Shown here in pieces: positions 56,373 to 64,000 of a stretch of 64,000 nucleotides of DNA (within the stretch, counting starts at the first letter, position 1; every line of letters starts with the position of its first letter). The position numbers and the translations under genes were made by a program. The DNA comes from Sphingomonadales bacterium 39-57-19 (GTDB lineage Bacteria > Pseudomonadota > Alphaproteobacteria > Sphingomonadales > Sphingomonadaceae): the NCBI GenBank assembly GCA_002282385.1, contig NCJG01000006.1, positions 101,054 to 165,053 on the forward strand, in the 5' to 3' direction. The notes below the pieces were generated by a model. The model did no database searches, had not been told where the DNA came from, and saw only the letters and a program-made list of their open reading frames with translations.

Positions 56373-57347
56373 TTACTTACTCTCTTTGCCGTCCTGCATG
56401 CAGGCCAGACCTTTTTCCTTATCGCTGCTGCATTGGTAGATGCGGATCCAGTCGATCAAAAACGCTGCAGGTGTTACATCCGATGCAACGCCTTTATCGT
56501 TATTCTTCTCTGACAGGCCACCACCAATAGCGAGGTTGGCCATGATGTAGAAGGGCTGGTCAAAAGGCGCAACGGGATTTGATTTCGCCAATGGAGAAGC
56601 TGTTTCCCAATCCGCACTTGTCCGTTCCCAATATTTCCGGCCATCGAGATAGAAACGCATCACGCCTTCGCCCCATTCGAGCGTCCAGATGTGAAATTCA
56701 TCGGAAGGCAAAGCGTTTGACGGCAGCGCCACGCGCGTATCATGAAATTTGTTTTTCGGTGCGTAATCGCCAAAATGGATCGCGCTGATCATCCGGTTCT
56801 CGCCAACACCGCCCATGCATGTGTCGCAAGTGGCACCGAGGTTAACCCCCTCCAAAATATCAATCTCCCCCGACAGCGGCCAGCCGCCGTAGACGCTGTT
56901 GGCGGGCATCATCCATACGGCAGGCCAAGTGCCTTGACCCTTGGGTGGCTTCGCGCGAAATTCGACTTTTCCGTATTTCCAGCTGGAAATACCAAGCGTT
57001 CGGATTTTGCCGGAGGTATATTCCTGCGTCTTTTGCGGATACGGCTTATTCGAAAATTCAGGGGGCAGATCGGGACCCGTAAACGTCTCTTTATGCGCGA
57101 TTAAATGCAGATTGCCATCGGCGACCTTAATGTTTTTGGGCCTATCGGTGTAGCATTGCCGTTCCTGATTGCCGCCGCCCCAGCAGGATTTTTCAGGCTT
57201 CCATTTTTTGCGGTCCAATTTGCTACCATCAAACTCATCGGCCCACACAAGTGTCCAGTTATTTTCTGAAGCTTGTGCTGTGGCAGCCGTTGTCCAGCAC
57301 GCCGTCAAGCCGATCATAGCACCGAGCAAGGCAATTTTGGACGGCAT
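56373..57347 (-). CDS. Glycoside hydrolase family 16 endo-beta-glucanase (laminarinase type)
   Basis: 324 aa, secreted. Signal peptide from ATG 57347 (CAGGAG upstream). Catalytic motif GEIDILEGV with nucleophile Glu161, helper Asp163 and acid/base Glu166; substrate-cleft aromatics in WPAVWMMP. Fits endo-1,3-beta-glucanase cleavage of laminarin-like polysaccharide, although other GH16 activities are possible. The LacI gene starts 3 bp after its stop. Confidence 0.9.
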   Translation of the reverse strand: MPSKIALLGAMIGLTACWTTAATAQASENNWTLVWADEFDGSKLDRKKWKPEKSCWGGGNQERQCYTDRPKNIKVADGNLHLIAHKETFTGPDLPPEFSNKPYPQKTQEYTSGKIRTLGISSWKYGKVEFRAKPPKGQGTWPAVWMMPANSVYGGWPLSGEIDILEGVNLGATCDTCMGGVGENRMISAIHFGDYAPKNKFHDTRVALPSNALPSDEFHIWTLEWGEGVMRFYLDGRKYWERTSADWETASPLAKSNPVAPFDQPFYIMANLAIGGGLSEKNNDKGVASDVTPAAFLIDWIRIYQCSSDKEKGLACMQDGKESK

Positions 57348-57372
57348 AGCTTTCTCCTGAAACGCGGGCTGA

Positions 57373-57408
57373 AAGAAAAACGGACCCAAGTCATATGACC
57401 AAGGTCCG
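57373..57408 (-). terminator. Intrinsic terminator between the TonB receptor and GH16 genes
   Basis: On the minus strand the stem CGGACC...GGTCCG (57381-57408, with an inner GTCAT/ATGAC stem) is followed by TTTTTCTTT (57373-57380). It lies after the receptor stop and before the GH16 ribosome site, so part of the transcription should stop here and give less GH16/LacI/MFS than receptor. Confidence 0.75.
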
Positions 57409-57434
57409 CTTTTCCGCAACACTGATGCTACCTA

Positions 57435-60400
57435 TTAGAATTCAAATCGCGCAAGGAAAGTGAAGCGTCGATCGTTCCGGAACGCCGAGCGGGTTGCGCG
57501 GGTGCCGTCAAAATCGATGACTTGTGATGTCTGTGTGACTTCATCAAGCAAGTTCACGCCCTGAATGCCGAGTTTCAATTGCTTGGTCACAGAAACAAAG
57601 ATTGATCCGTCAAGCTGGCCTGTTGCTTCGCCGTAAATGGGCGAGAACGGGAAGATGACGTCGCGTGGTGTCTGCACAAATTCAGACCGCCAGTTATACG
57701 CCAAGCGGAACGACAACGGACCTTTTTCGTAAAATCCGACGGCATTGATCGTGTGCTTCGAGACGCCAGCCAAAGGCAGGCCGCCCGAAAGCGGGCTCTG
57801 TTCAGAACCCAGCGAAGCGTTGTTGAAATCGCCAGCATCAACATAGGTATATGTCAGACCAGCGCCCAAACCGCTTAATAGGCCAGGCAGGAAATCGTAC
57901 GTTTGCTGATACGCAACTTCAACACCCTTCAATGTTCCGCCGTCGCTATTCACCGGTGTGTTGAACAGAATATCGGTGTTCACGCCCTTCGGCGTGACAA
58001 AGGGACGCACTATCGCGCCGCTATTCACGATATTGCTGATATCCTTTACAAAGCCGGATACCGTCAACGAGCCGATGTCTGCCCAATACCATTCGACAGA
58101 AAGGTCATAGTTCACCGATTCAACAGGGCGCAGGAAGCGGTTACCCGTGTTGATGGCAAGCAAAGGACCCGTGGCCAAAAGCCCACCGGCGCGCAGATTG
58201 TTGGTGTTATCATATGCACCGCCACCCGATGTGAATGCGGATAGATCTGGCCGGGAAATACCCTTTGAGATTGCACCACGCACCAAGACACCATTGCCAA
58301 AATCAAGCTTTGCGTTGAAGTTGGGCAGCCAGTTTGTGTAGCGAATGTTGAGCGGGTCGGAAATGACCTCACCTGTAAACAACGACGCATATGTCGCTTG
58401 GCGCGCGGCCGACAAGCCGCAATAGCCAGGCACCGGTGTGATATTATTGGCGAGAATAAAGGCACATGAGCCCTGAACTTCCGCCAGTTGGACTATGCCA
58501 TCACGATTGCCGTTAGCGTCGAAATATTCAGGCGTCGGCAGGCTGAACGAACCGCCGCTTCTCACCTTGGTGCTGACATAACGCAAGCCGATATTGCCGC
58601 TGAGTTTTGTGCCGCCGAGATCCGCGCCAAAATCGACACGTGCATAGGCAGCGCCGGTGCTTTCTTCGACGTCCGAAATTTCACCAGCTGTCCATGGACC
58701 ACCCGCTAGGGCACCCGAACGTGCTGAAATCGGGAACCATGCGTTCGGTGTCAGGGTGGAACCGGTAATCGCATTCGCCTGCGTCCGGATGGCGCCGCTC
58801 AGATAATCCGCGACCATATTGTCGCCACCGAAGAAGAAGGCAGAGCCATCCCCAAGCGGAACCGGCGCATTACCTCGCTGGAAGCTGTCACCAAATGGAT
58901 TACGCAAATTCGCAGAGTTCGGGAAGTCGCGGACATATGCACCGCCACAGCCGAATGCCTGGTAATCTCCGCAGTTCCAGTTACCGCCACGTCCTGTCCA
59001 TGGCGCGCCCAAATTGCCCCAGTTGGAGAAATTCGCGCTGCGCGTTACGCGGTTACGGTCACCCCAACGTGCGCCGAAACGCGCTTTTTTGAAAAAACCG
59101 TCATCGCTAACGTCATATTCGGCGTCGGCGCGCATGCTGGTCAATTCACCTTCATTCTTCACCTGATTGTCGATGAGGAACCAGTAAAATGTCTTGCTCG
59201 GGTCATTGAAATAGCTCGACGGCGATGTAGCGAGCCCGGGCTTCAGAAACTCGACGAGCGGCGTGCTACCACGGTTGTCGATACGCAAATCGGCATAGGT
59301 CTGCATCGCGGAGATAAAGCCATCTTCGGTACGATCCGATTTGATGTGCTGTACTTCAAAGTTGAAACGCAACCGATCGGTAGGGCTCAGCTTGATATGG
59401 GCCGAGAAATCTTCGGTCTTTGCCGTGTCTTCACGTTGAAAGCGCAGCAATTCGGTTGGGATCCCGCTAACACCACCAGAGGATTGGGTCAGTGTACCTG
59501 CAACGAATTGATTATCGTCATAAATCGCGGTTGTGCCCGGCGCGAGTACAGGAAACAGCGCGTCGTCATTCACCAACGCCAAAGCGGCATATTCGTTCAA
59601 CGTCGCATTGGTCGACGCGCGCAGATATTCCACGGTGACCTCAGCACGGCCATCATTGCTTTCCCACTGACCAACCGCCGAAAATGAGTTGCGGTCACGA
59701 TTCAGGTCGGTTGTGCGAACGCCGGCACCTTTCGGGACAAAAACGGAATTTGCAGGCGGAAAGTTGGACGCGTTCAAAGGCGTTCCGCTACCGAAACCGC
59801 CGGATCCGACAGGACGCACACGGATACATGGGCCAGTCAGTGAACGGTCGCGATAGCAAGGATCGGTAATTTGCGATGCGTCGGTGCGGGTTGCCAGTTC
59901 AGATTGGCTATACGCCAGCTGCAGGCCAAAGGTACCGATGCCGGTCTCAAATGTATTTGAACCCAGAATGGAAAAGCCCGGCGACCATTTCTTCGCCATG
60001 TCCCCATAATTGCCTTCAATCGAGCCAGCGACATGAAAGCCCGGTTTGTCGAGCGGCTTGCGCGTCACAAGGTTGACGGAGCCAGAGATATTGCCTTCCA
60101 ACATGTCCGAGGTCGAGTTTTTGAAAACCTCGACACGGCCCAGCAATTCAGGCGAAACGTCATTGAACGACAATTCCCGGCCACCATTGGCCGAAAAGAT
60201 TTCGCGGCCATTCAGGTTCGACAGGACATATGGCAATCCGCGGATAACAACGCCTGAACCTTCAACCGAAAAGCGGTCGGGGTCATTGCGCTGTTCAAAA
60301 CGCGAGATGTTGACGCCAGGAACGCGCTGCAATGCTTCGGCAACAGAACGATCGGGAAGCGCGCCAATATCTTCGGAGGTGATTACATCAACAAATGTGT

Positions 60401-60608
60401 CGGCTTCACGCTTTATGCTCTGCGAGTCTGCGAGAGACTTTTTATAGCCACTCACGATGATCGCGTCTTCAGCCTCTGCGCTTTCCGCAGGCTGGTCAGC
60501 CGTTTGTGCGAAAACCGGCTGCGCTGCACATAGTGCAATACTGGATGCCGTCGTCAAAACAGCAAGGCGCTGCGATCGCGATGCTCCGAATAAAGATTTG
60601 CGTGCCAA
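57435..60608 (-). CDS. TonB-dependent receptor (carbohydrate type)
   Basis: Outer-membrane receptor of 1057 aa. Signal peptide with the Ala-rich cut site after PVFAQ; plug domain (DTFVDVITSEDIGALPDRSVAEALQRVPG; VIRGL; NLVTRKP) and a beta-barrel with terminal RRFTFLARFEF ending in Phe. A TonB-box-like EDAIIVSG precedes the plug. The start is TTG 60608 with GGGAGGG 5 nt upstream; no ATG gives a signal peptide. The large size and plug match sphingomonad and Caulobacter sugar receptors, so it likely imports gluco-oligosaccharides. Confidence 0.93.
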   Translation of the reverse strand: MARKSLFGASRSQRLAVLTTASSIALCAAQPVFAQTADQPAESAEAEDAIIVSGYKKSLADSQSIKREADTFVDVITSEDIGALPDRSVAEALQRVPGVNISRFEQRNDPDRFSVEGSGVVIRGLPYVLSNLNGREIFSANGGRELSFNDVSPELLGRVEVFKNSTSDMLEGNISGSVNLVTRKPLDKPGFHVAGSIEGNYGDMAKKWSPGFSILGSNTFETGIGTFGLQLAYSQSELATRTDASQITDPCYRDRSLTGPCIRVRPVGSGGFGSGTPLNASNFPPANSVFVPKGAGVRTTDLNRDRNSFSAVGQWESNDGRAEVTVEYLRASTNATLNEYAALALVNDDALFPVLAPGTTAIYDDNQFVAGTLTQSSGGVSGIPTELLRFQREDTAKTEDFSAHIKLSPTDRLRFNFEVQHIKSDRTEDGFISAMQTYADLRIDNRGSTPLVEFLKPGLATSPSSYFNDPSKTFYWFLIDNQVKNEGELTSMRADAEYDVSDDGFFKKARFGARWGDRNRVTRSANFSNWGNLGAPWTGRGGNWNCGDYQAFGCGGAYVRDFPNSANLRNPFGDSFQRGNAPVPLGDGSAFFFGGDNMVADYLSGAIRTQANAITGSTLTPNAWFPISARSGALAGGPWTAGEISDVEESTGAAYARVDFGADLGGTKLSGNIGLRYVSTKVRSGGSFSLPTPEYFDANGNRDGIVQLAEVQGSCAFILANNITPVPGYCGLSAARQATYASLFTGEVISDPLNIRYTNWLPNFNAKLDFGNGVLVRGAISKGISRPDLSAFTSGGGAYDNTNNLRAGGLLATGPLLAINTGNRFLRPVESVNYDLSVEWYWADIGSLTVSGFVKDISNIVNSGAIVRPFVTPKGVNTDILFNTPVNSDGGTLKGVEVAYQQTYDFLPGLLSGLGAGLTYTYVDAGDFNNASLGSEQSPLSGGLPLAGVSKHTINAVGFYEKGPLSFRLAYNWRSEFVQTPRDVIFPFSPIYGEATGQLDGSIFVSVTKQLKLGIQGVNLLDEVTQTSQVIDFDGTRATRSAFRNDRRFTFLARFEF

Positions 60609-60675
60609 ATGACCCTCCCTGATGTCGATTCGGAGGATGTGAACTCCCCCAATTACCTTAACACATATCCACAAT

Positions 60676-60689
60676 TGAGAGCGTTCACA
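60676..60689 (+). promoter_or_regulatory. Candidate LacI-type operator 1 (receptor/halogenase gap)
   Basis: TGAGAGCGTTCACA shares CGTTCACA with the two other sites. It lies between the divergent starts and is 23 bp from the next copy, about two helical turns, favouring cooperative binding. Confidence 0.55.
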
Positions 60690-60698
60690 AGAGGCAAA

Positions 60699-60712
60699 AA
60701 TGAACGTTCACA
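60699..60712 (+). promoter_or_regulatory. Candidate LacI-type operator 2 (receptor/halogenase gap)
   Basis: AATGAACGTTCACA contains the perfect palindrome TGAACGTTCA (60701-60710). Its TTCACA could also be the -35 box of the halogenase promoter, with TATATC 16 bp further. An extra half-site TGTGAAC is at 60638-60644. Confidence 0.6.
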
Positions 60713-60764
60713 ATTTGCAGTTCTGGTCTATATCACTATGCAAGAAATTTAAGGGAGATGTCGG

Positions 60765-62270
60765 ATGGCAATCGAGCATATCATCATTGTGGGCGGCGGA
60801 ACCGCAGGCTGGATGGCGGCTGCTGCGCTGTCCCGTATTCGCGCGGGTCGTCCCGTGGCGATTACACTGATCGAATCGGAAGAGATCGGAACCGTCGGTG
60901 TTGGCGAGGCGACGATACCTCCGTTTTTGGACTTTAACCGTCTGCTCGAAATTGACGAGCGCGACATGCTCTCCATGGTCCAAGGCAGTTTCAAGCTGGG
61001 CATTCAGTTCGTCAACTGGGGCAAGATTGGCGACAGCTATATCCACCCCTTTGGCAATTACGGTTATCAGGTCGATGGCATTTCATTTCACCATGTGTGG
61101 CACAAATATCAGCAAGCGGGCGACAAGCGCCCCATTCAGGTTTTCAACGTCGAAACAATGGCAGCACATTTCGGGCGCTTTGCGCGAACGGAAGATTATC
61201 AACGCGACGATTTGCCGCCCGTTAACTACGCCTATCATATCGACGCCGGGCGCTACGCCCGATATTTGCGCAATTATGCAGAAACCCGCGGCGTCGTCCG
61301 CCGTGAAGGCAAGATTTCTGATGTCACATTAGACAATGAAAGCGGTTTTGTATCGTCGGTGACCATGGAAAATGGCGACGTGTTGAAGGGCGATCTGTTT
61401 ATTGATTGCTCTGGCTTCCGCGGCCTTTTGATCGAACAGGCGCTGAAAACGGGTTATGACGATTGGTCCAATTATCTGCCCTGCAACCGCGCGGTAGCAC
61501 TGCCATGCTTACGTGAAGATGGCAGTGGCCCATTGCCCTATACCCGCGCGACCGCCCATTCGGCGGGCTGGCAATGGCAGGTTCCGTTGCAGCACCGCAA
61601 CGGTAACGGCCATGTCTATTGCAATGAATATATGTCTGATGACGAGGCACATAGCATCCTGGTCAACAACATCGCTGGAAAACCCGGCGCTGAACCAAAT
61701 TTCCTGCGTTTTGTAACGGGTCGGCGTAAAAAGTTTTGGAACAAGAATGTTGTCGCGCTTGGCCTGGCATCGGGCTTTATGGAGCCGCTTGAGTCCACCT
61801 CGCTGCACCTTGTGAATACAGGGATTAACAAGTTGATTGCGTTGCTGTCTCTCGATGGCGTGACGCAAGCGCAAGAAGATGCGTTCAATCGTCTGACCGG
61901 CAAGGAATATGCGCGCATCCGCGATTTCCTTATCCTCCATTATAACAGCACAACGCGTGACGACAGTCCGTTCTGGAACTATTGCCGTAATATGCCCGTA
62001 CCCGACAGCCTTACCGAGAAGGTCGAGCTGTTCCGCCAAAACGGCCAAATATTCCGCGAAGATGACGAGTTATTTACCGAAACCAGCTGGGCCGCGGTCA
62101 TGATGGGACAGGGTATCAAGATGGGCGGACACAACGCCATGGCAGACGCGGTGAGTGAACCAAATACGCGGCGCGAAATTGACGAAATGGAAAAATCGAT
62201 CCAGTTTGTTGTCCAGCACATGCCGTCACATGGCGAATATCTGAACCGATATTGCCCTGCCCCTGCTTGA
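60765..62270 (+). CDS. Flavin-dependent tryptophan-halogenase-like protein
   Basis: 501 aa. FAD motif VGGGTAGWMAAAAL, catalytic Lys77 (GSFKLG, equivalent to Lys79 of PrnA), the halogenase tag GWQWQVP (268-274), and the Glu343 in MEPLEST matching PrnA Glu346. These residues are all kept, so it should be an active FADH2-dependent halogenase of a free small substrate or aromatic. It is divergent from the TonB receptor and shares its operator region. Homologs beside TonB receptors, such as BrvH, prefer bromide on indole; a physiological substrate is not known. Confidence 0.92.
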   Translation: MAIEHIIIVGGGTAGWMAAAALSRIRAGRPVAITLIESEEIGTVGVGEATIPPFLDFNRLLEIDERDMLSMVQGSFKLGIQFVNWGKIGDSYIHPFGNYGYQVDGISFHHVWHKYQQAGDKRPIQVFNVETMAAHFGRFARTEDYQRDDLPPVNYAYHIDAGRYARYLRNYAETRGVVRREGKISDVTLDNESGFVSSVTMENGDVLKGDLFIDCSGFRGLLIEQALKTGYDDWSNYLPCNRAVALPCLREDGSGPLPYTRATAHSAGWQWQVPLQHRNGNGHVYCNEYMSDDEAHSILVNNIAGKPGAEPNFLRFVTGRRKKFWNKNVVALGLASGFMEPLESTSLHLVNTGINKLIALLSLDGVTQAQEDAFNRLTGKEYARIRDFLILHYNSTTRDDSPFWNYCRNMPVPDSLTEKVELFRQNGQIFREDDELFTETSWAAVMMGQGIKMGGHNAMADAVSEPNTRREIDEMEKSIQFVVQHMPSHGEYLNRYCPAPA

Positions 62271-62399
62271 ACAAGGGCCGGGAGTGGACTGTCTACTTCT
62301 TTGAATAGATGTCCCTTGGACGGTCTGGCCGCGTGTCCTCTGTGCACACAATTTGGGACGCTATAGACATCCGTTATAGCCTTACACCGTGTCTGCGGC

Positions 62400-63395
62400 C
62401 TACCGCTCACTTTTTTGTTTGGTGATATGGGCGAGTGAAAGCCAAAACATCGCAAACAAAATAATGCTGGATCCTGTAGACCATAAAAACTTGTCCCAAG
62501 TCGGGCTTTTCAGGTTGAAATATGCCATTTGAAATATGTTGAGCGCAACGATCCCGCGCAACATCCATTCAACATTCAGTTTTTGGAGGATGTAACTACC
62601 GAACGGAGCCATGAAAAGAACCACCGGATAGGCGCACAGCCAAGTACGAATTTGGTAGTCCGTGATGTCGCCGTCCCAAAAGTAGCGATATGCGTAGCCA
62701 AGTATACTGATGGCCGCCATGACCATTATACTCATATGTGTGGCCACTTTTTCGTCCATCCGAAAGCGGGTCACTAACGCAGTATAGAGCACGATGTCTG
62801 CTCCGGTGCCGAAAAGGCTCGCGCACATTCCGCCAGCGACAAGGACGCCTCCAAGCAACATTTTGTCGCCGGTATTACTAACCGCGAGCACTGGGCGGTT
62901 ACCGCGATGCTTGCTGGAAATATAAGCCAACGCAAATGTCAGGATCAGGCTCAGGAAGAGTGCCTGAATGATGTAGACGGGTATCGCTTGCAGCAACAAC
63001 ATGCCCAGCACGAAACCCATAAAGCTGATCGGCACGAACCAGAGGACAGGAGCATAGTCTGCTAGTCGCCGTCCCTTGCGCGATAAAATCCAGATGCTGG
63101 CACTGGTCATCCCGATCGATTGAATCATCAGGCTAAAATCGCGCGCCATCTCACGCTTGATGTCGAAAAACACGCTGAGGACCGGAAACGCCACTGCCCC
63201 GCCGCCTTCGGGTGTCAGGCCAGCGACAAAAGCGCCTAACACCATTATCGCGGGATAATGCCAGTGGTCCAGTAAGAACGAAACCGAGTTGAACAGGGCG
63301 AAAAGAACCACCCACAACAGCATCATCGCACCATACCAACTGCGGAAAATACGACTTTCAAAAAACAACATCTGCTCCGGCTGGTTCGTGCTCAT
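62400..63395 (-). CDS. TauE/SafE-family (TSUP) permease
   Basis: 331 aa with about eight membrane segments. The TSUP pattern VAGLTPEGGGAVAFPVLS appears in the first repeat, and a related stretch GGVLVAGGMCASLFGTGADI in the second. Members export or import sulfite, sulfolactate or other small organosulfur anions. No sulfur genes lie next to it in this window. It runs toward the halogenase gene. Confidence 0.85.
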   Translation of the reverse strand: MSTNQPEQMLFFESRIFRSWYGAMMLLWVVLFALFNSVSFLLDHWHYPAIMVLGAFVAGLTPEGGGAVAFPVLSVFFDIKREMARDFSLMIQSIGMTSASIWILSRKGRRLADYAPVLWFVPISFMGFVLGMLLLQAIPVYIIQALFLSLILTFALAYISSKHRGNRPVLAVSNTGDKMLLGGVLVAGGMCASLFGTGADIVLYTALVTRFRMDEKVATHMSIMVMAAISILGYAYRYFWDGDITDYQIRTWLCAYPVVLFMAPFGSYILQKLNVEWMLRGIVALNIFQMAYFNLKSPTWDKFLWSTGSSIILFAMFWLSLAHITKQKSER

Positions 63396-63567
63396 TTTAT
63401 CGCAGCTAATCGACTTCGGGAGGATTTAGCCGAATGCAATAATCCCGCAACTGATCAATTACCAAACTTTTGGCAATAGTTATGGTACCGTGCTCCACGG
63501 TTACTATTGGACATTGGGCCTTTTCAATAATTGTGTCTGCTTATTTGATTGCAGCGACGGCGGCGGT
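63396..63567. other. Non-coding stretch upstream of the TSUP gene
   Basis: Must carry the TSUP promoter. I see no gene; the palindromic element at 63568 begins at its right edge. Confidence 0.4.
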
Positions 63568-63596
63568 ATGTCCGCATTTGGGCGCAAAGCGGACAT
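63568..63596. repeat. Dispersed palindromic element copy
   Basis: ATGTCCGC and GCGGACAT (8-bp perfect stem) flank the 13-base loop ATTTGGGCGCAAA. Fragments of it occur at 50055-50068 (14 bases) and 28239-28249 (11 bases), always between genes. Confidence 0.7.
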
Positions 63597-63611
63597 CTGT
63601 TTCAATGCCTG

Positions 63612-63643
63612 AACAAAGCTTCGTCCTGCGGAGAGGCTTTGTT
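63612..63643. other. 8-bp inverted repeat
   Basis: AACAAAGC (63612-63619) and GCTTTGTT (63636-63643) are perfect complements around a 16-base loop. May be part of the same repetitive region or a transcript end. Confidence 0.4.
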
Positions 63644-63785
63644 TAGCCAACTTAGCCGCAATGACGACTCTAAGTGCTCAACTGATCTAAATTTCTGCCT
63701 ATCGAGCGCACTATCCATTCGACTTCTGTACGCAGTCGAGCATTGCTGTTCATATTCAAGCGCCCCGACATAAGGCGGCGATAGA

Positions 63786-63807
63786 CCCGGCTGGGCATTC
63801 AGCCGGG
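63786..63807. other. GC-rich stem-loop in the leader of the interrupted gene
   Basis: CCCGGCTG and CAGCCGGG (8-bp perfect stem), loop GGCATT. It lacks a T-run, so it is more likely a leader structure than an intrinsic terminator. Confidence 0.5.
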
Positions 63808-63811
63808 CTTT

Positions 63812-63857
63812 GGGTGGTGGGGCAGCATGATGCTGCATCGATTAAGGAGAACCACCC
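63812..63857 (+). promoter_or_regulatory. Structured 5' leader that could mask the ribosome site
   Basis: GGGTGGT (63812-63818) can pair with ACCACCC (63851-63857), enclosing a small hairpin (GCAGC/GCTGC) and the ribosome site AAGGAG (63844-63849). Pairing right up to the ATG at 63858 would close the start. I do not recognise a known riboswitch or attenuator class. Confidence 0.45.
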
Positions 63858-63908
63858 ATGACAAAGGACAAAACGTTGGAGGGTGGCGAGGTAATCGCAG
63901 TCTGTTGA
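63858..63908 (+). pseudogene. Gene start cut by an insertion element
   Basis: ATG 63858 with AAGGAG 8 nt upstream starts MTKDKTLEGGEVIAV, then reads into the insertion end (TGT TGA) and stops. Only 15 native codons are left, so the product is not identifiable; the rest should lie past the inserted element. Confidence 0.5.
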
Positions 63909-64000
63909 TTGTCGTTGAGAAGTGACCCGTTAGGGGCATAAGTTTTCACTGAGATTTGACCCATGTTTGAACCACACCCTGACCGACCGGTTGGGGGGAT
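63903..64000 (+). mobile_element. Left end of a probable IS21-family element, cut by window edge
   Basis: From TGTTGATTGTC the sequence has two direct repeats of an end motif, TTGAGAAGTGACCC (63915-63928) and CTGAGATTTGACCC (63949-63962). Multiple terminal repeats of TGAGANNTGACCC type are a known feature of IS21-like ends. istA would lie beyond the window. Identification is from pattern memory, so moderate. Confidence 0.55.

Noticed and set aside
60765..62270. Halogenated natural-product biosynthetic cluster
   Set aside because: No NRPS, PKS, tryptophan-processing or prenylation genes are near; the neighbours are carbohydrate uptake genes.
1..64000. tRNA, rRNA or CRISPR
   Set aside because: I looked for T-loop GTTCGAATC-type sequences and regular short repeats between genes and found none.

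Overview
The window looks like chromosomal DNA of a sphingomonad (Alphaproteobacteria, Sphingomonadales; Sphingorhabdus or Sphingopyxis-like is my best guess, not proven). The reasons are the fabH-ihfA-merR and aroQ-accB-accC gene orders, a class I lysyl-tRNA synthetase, an STAS-fused MlaE, a thiS-thiG fusion, and very large carbohydrate TonB-dependent receptors paired with a flavin-dependent halogenase. I see no rRNA, tRNA or CRISPR array.

From 1 to about 49.1 kb the window is mostly housekeeping. It opens with fabH (cut by the window edge), ihfA and a MerR regulator, followed by an overlapping minus-strand trio (DinG-like helicase, SixA-type phosphatase, GNAT). Next come class I LysRS coupled to CorA, then a long minus-strand run: desaturase, esterase, DUF885 metallopeptidase-like protein, 2OG-Fe(II) oxygenase, amidohydrolase, VanX-like dipeptidase, accC, accB and aroQ. 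thiSG points the other way. A LytS/LytR-type two-component pair, trmB, metK and lnt follow, then small membrane or secreted proteins, a RoxA-type ribosomal oxygenase and an RluE-type pseudouridine synthase. Further on are an OmpA porin, glnD, an acyl-CoA synthetase, lgt-midA, a complete Mla-type lipid transport operon (mlaE, mlaF, mlaD, lipoprotein) and a mixed set of transporters and metabolic enzymes. Many neighbouring genes overlap by 4 bp (ATGA or TTGA), so translational coupling is common here.

From about 49.1 to 50.3 kb there is a scar: a decayed fragment of a phage terminase large subunit with no other phage genes, plus a trace of a dispersed palindromic repeat.

From 50.3 to 62.3 kb lies a compact beta-glucan (laminarin-type) utilisation locus: a GH3 beta-glucosidase lipoprotein and FucP-type sugar permease on the plus strand; TonB receptor, GH16 endo-glucanase, LacI regulator and second MFS permease on the minus strand; and a tryptophan-halogenase-like flavoprotein divergent from the receptor. 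Three copies of a 14-bp sequence ending in CGTTCACA sit exactly at its two promoter regions. They are good candidates for the operator of the local LacI protein.

The right end (62.4-64 kb) has a TauE/SafE-type permease. After it comes a structured non-coding stretch leading into a gene that is cut after 15 codons by what looks like the end of an IS21-type insertion sequence running off the window.

The most novel-looking items are a 7-codon in-frame duplication in ihfA, a candidate small RNA near 27.9 kb with a near-consensus promoter inside a perfect inverted repeat, the shared operator set of the glucan locus with its halogenase, and the structured leader of the interrupted gene at the right edge.
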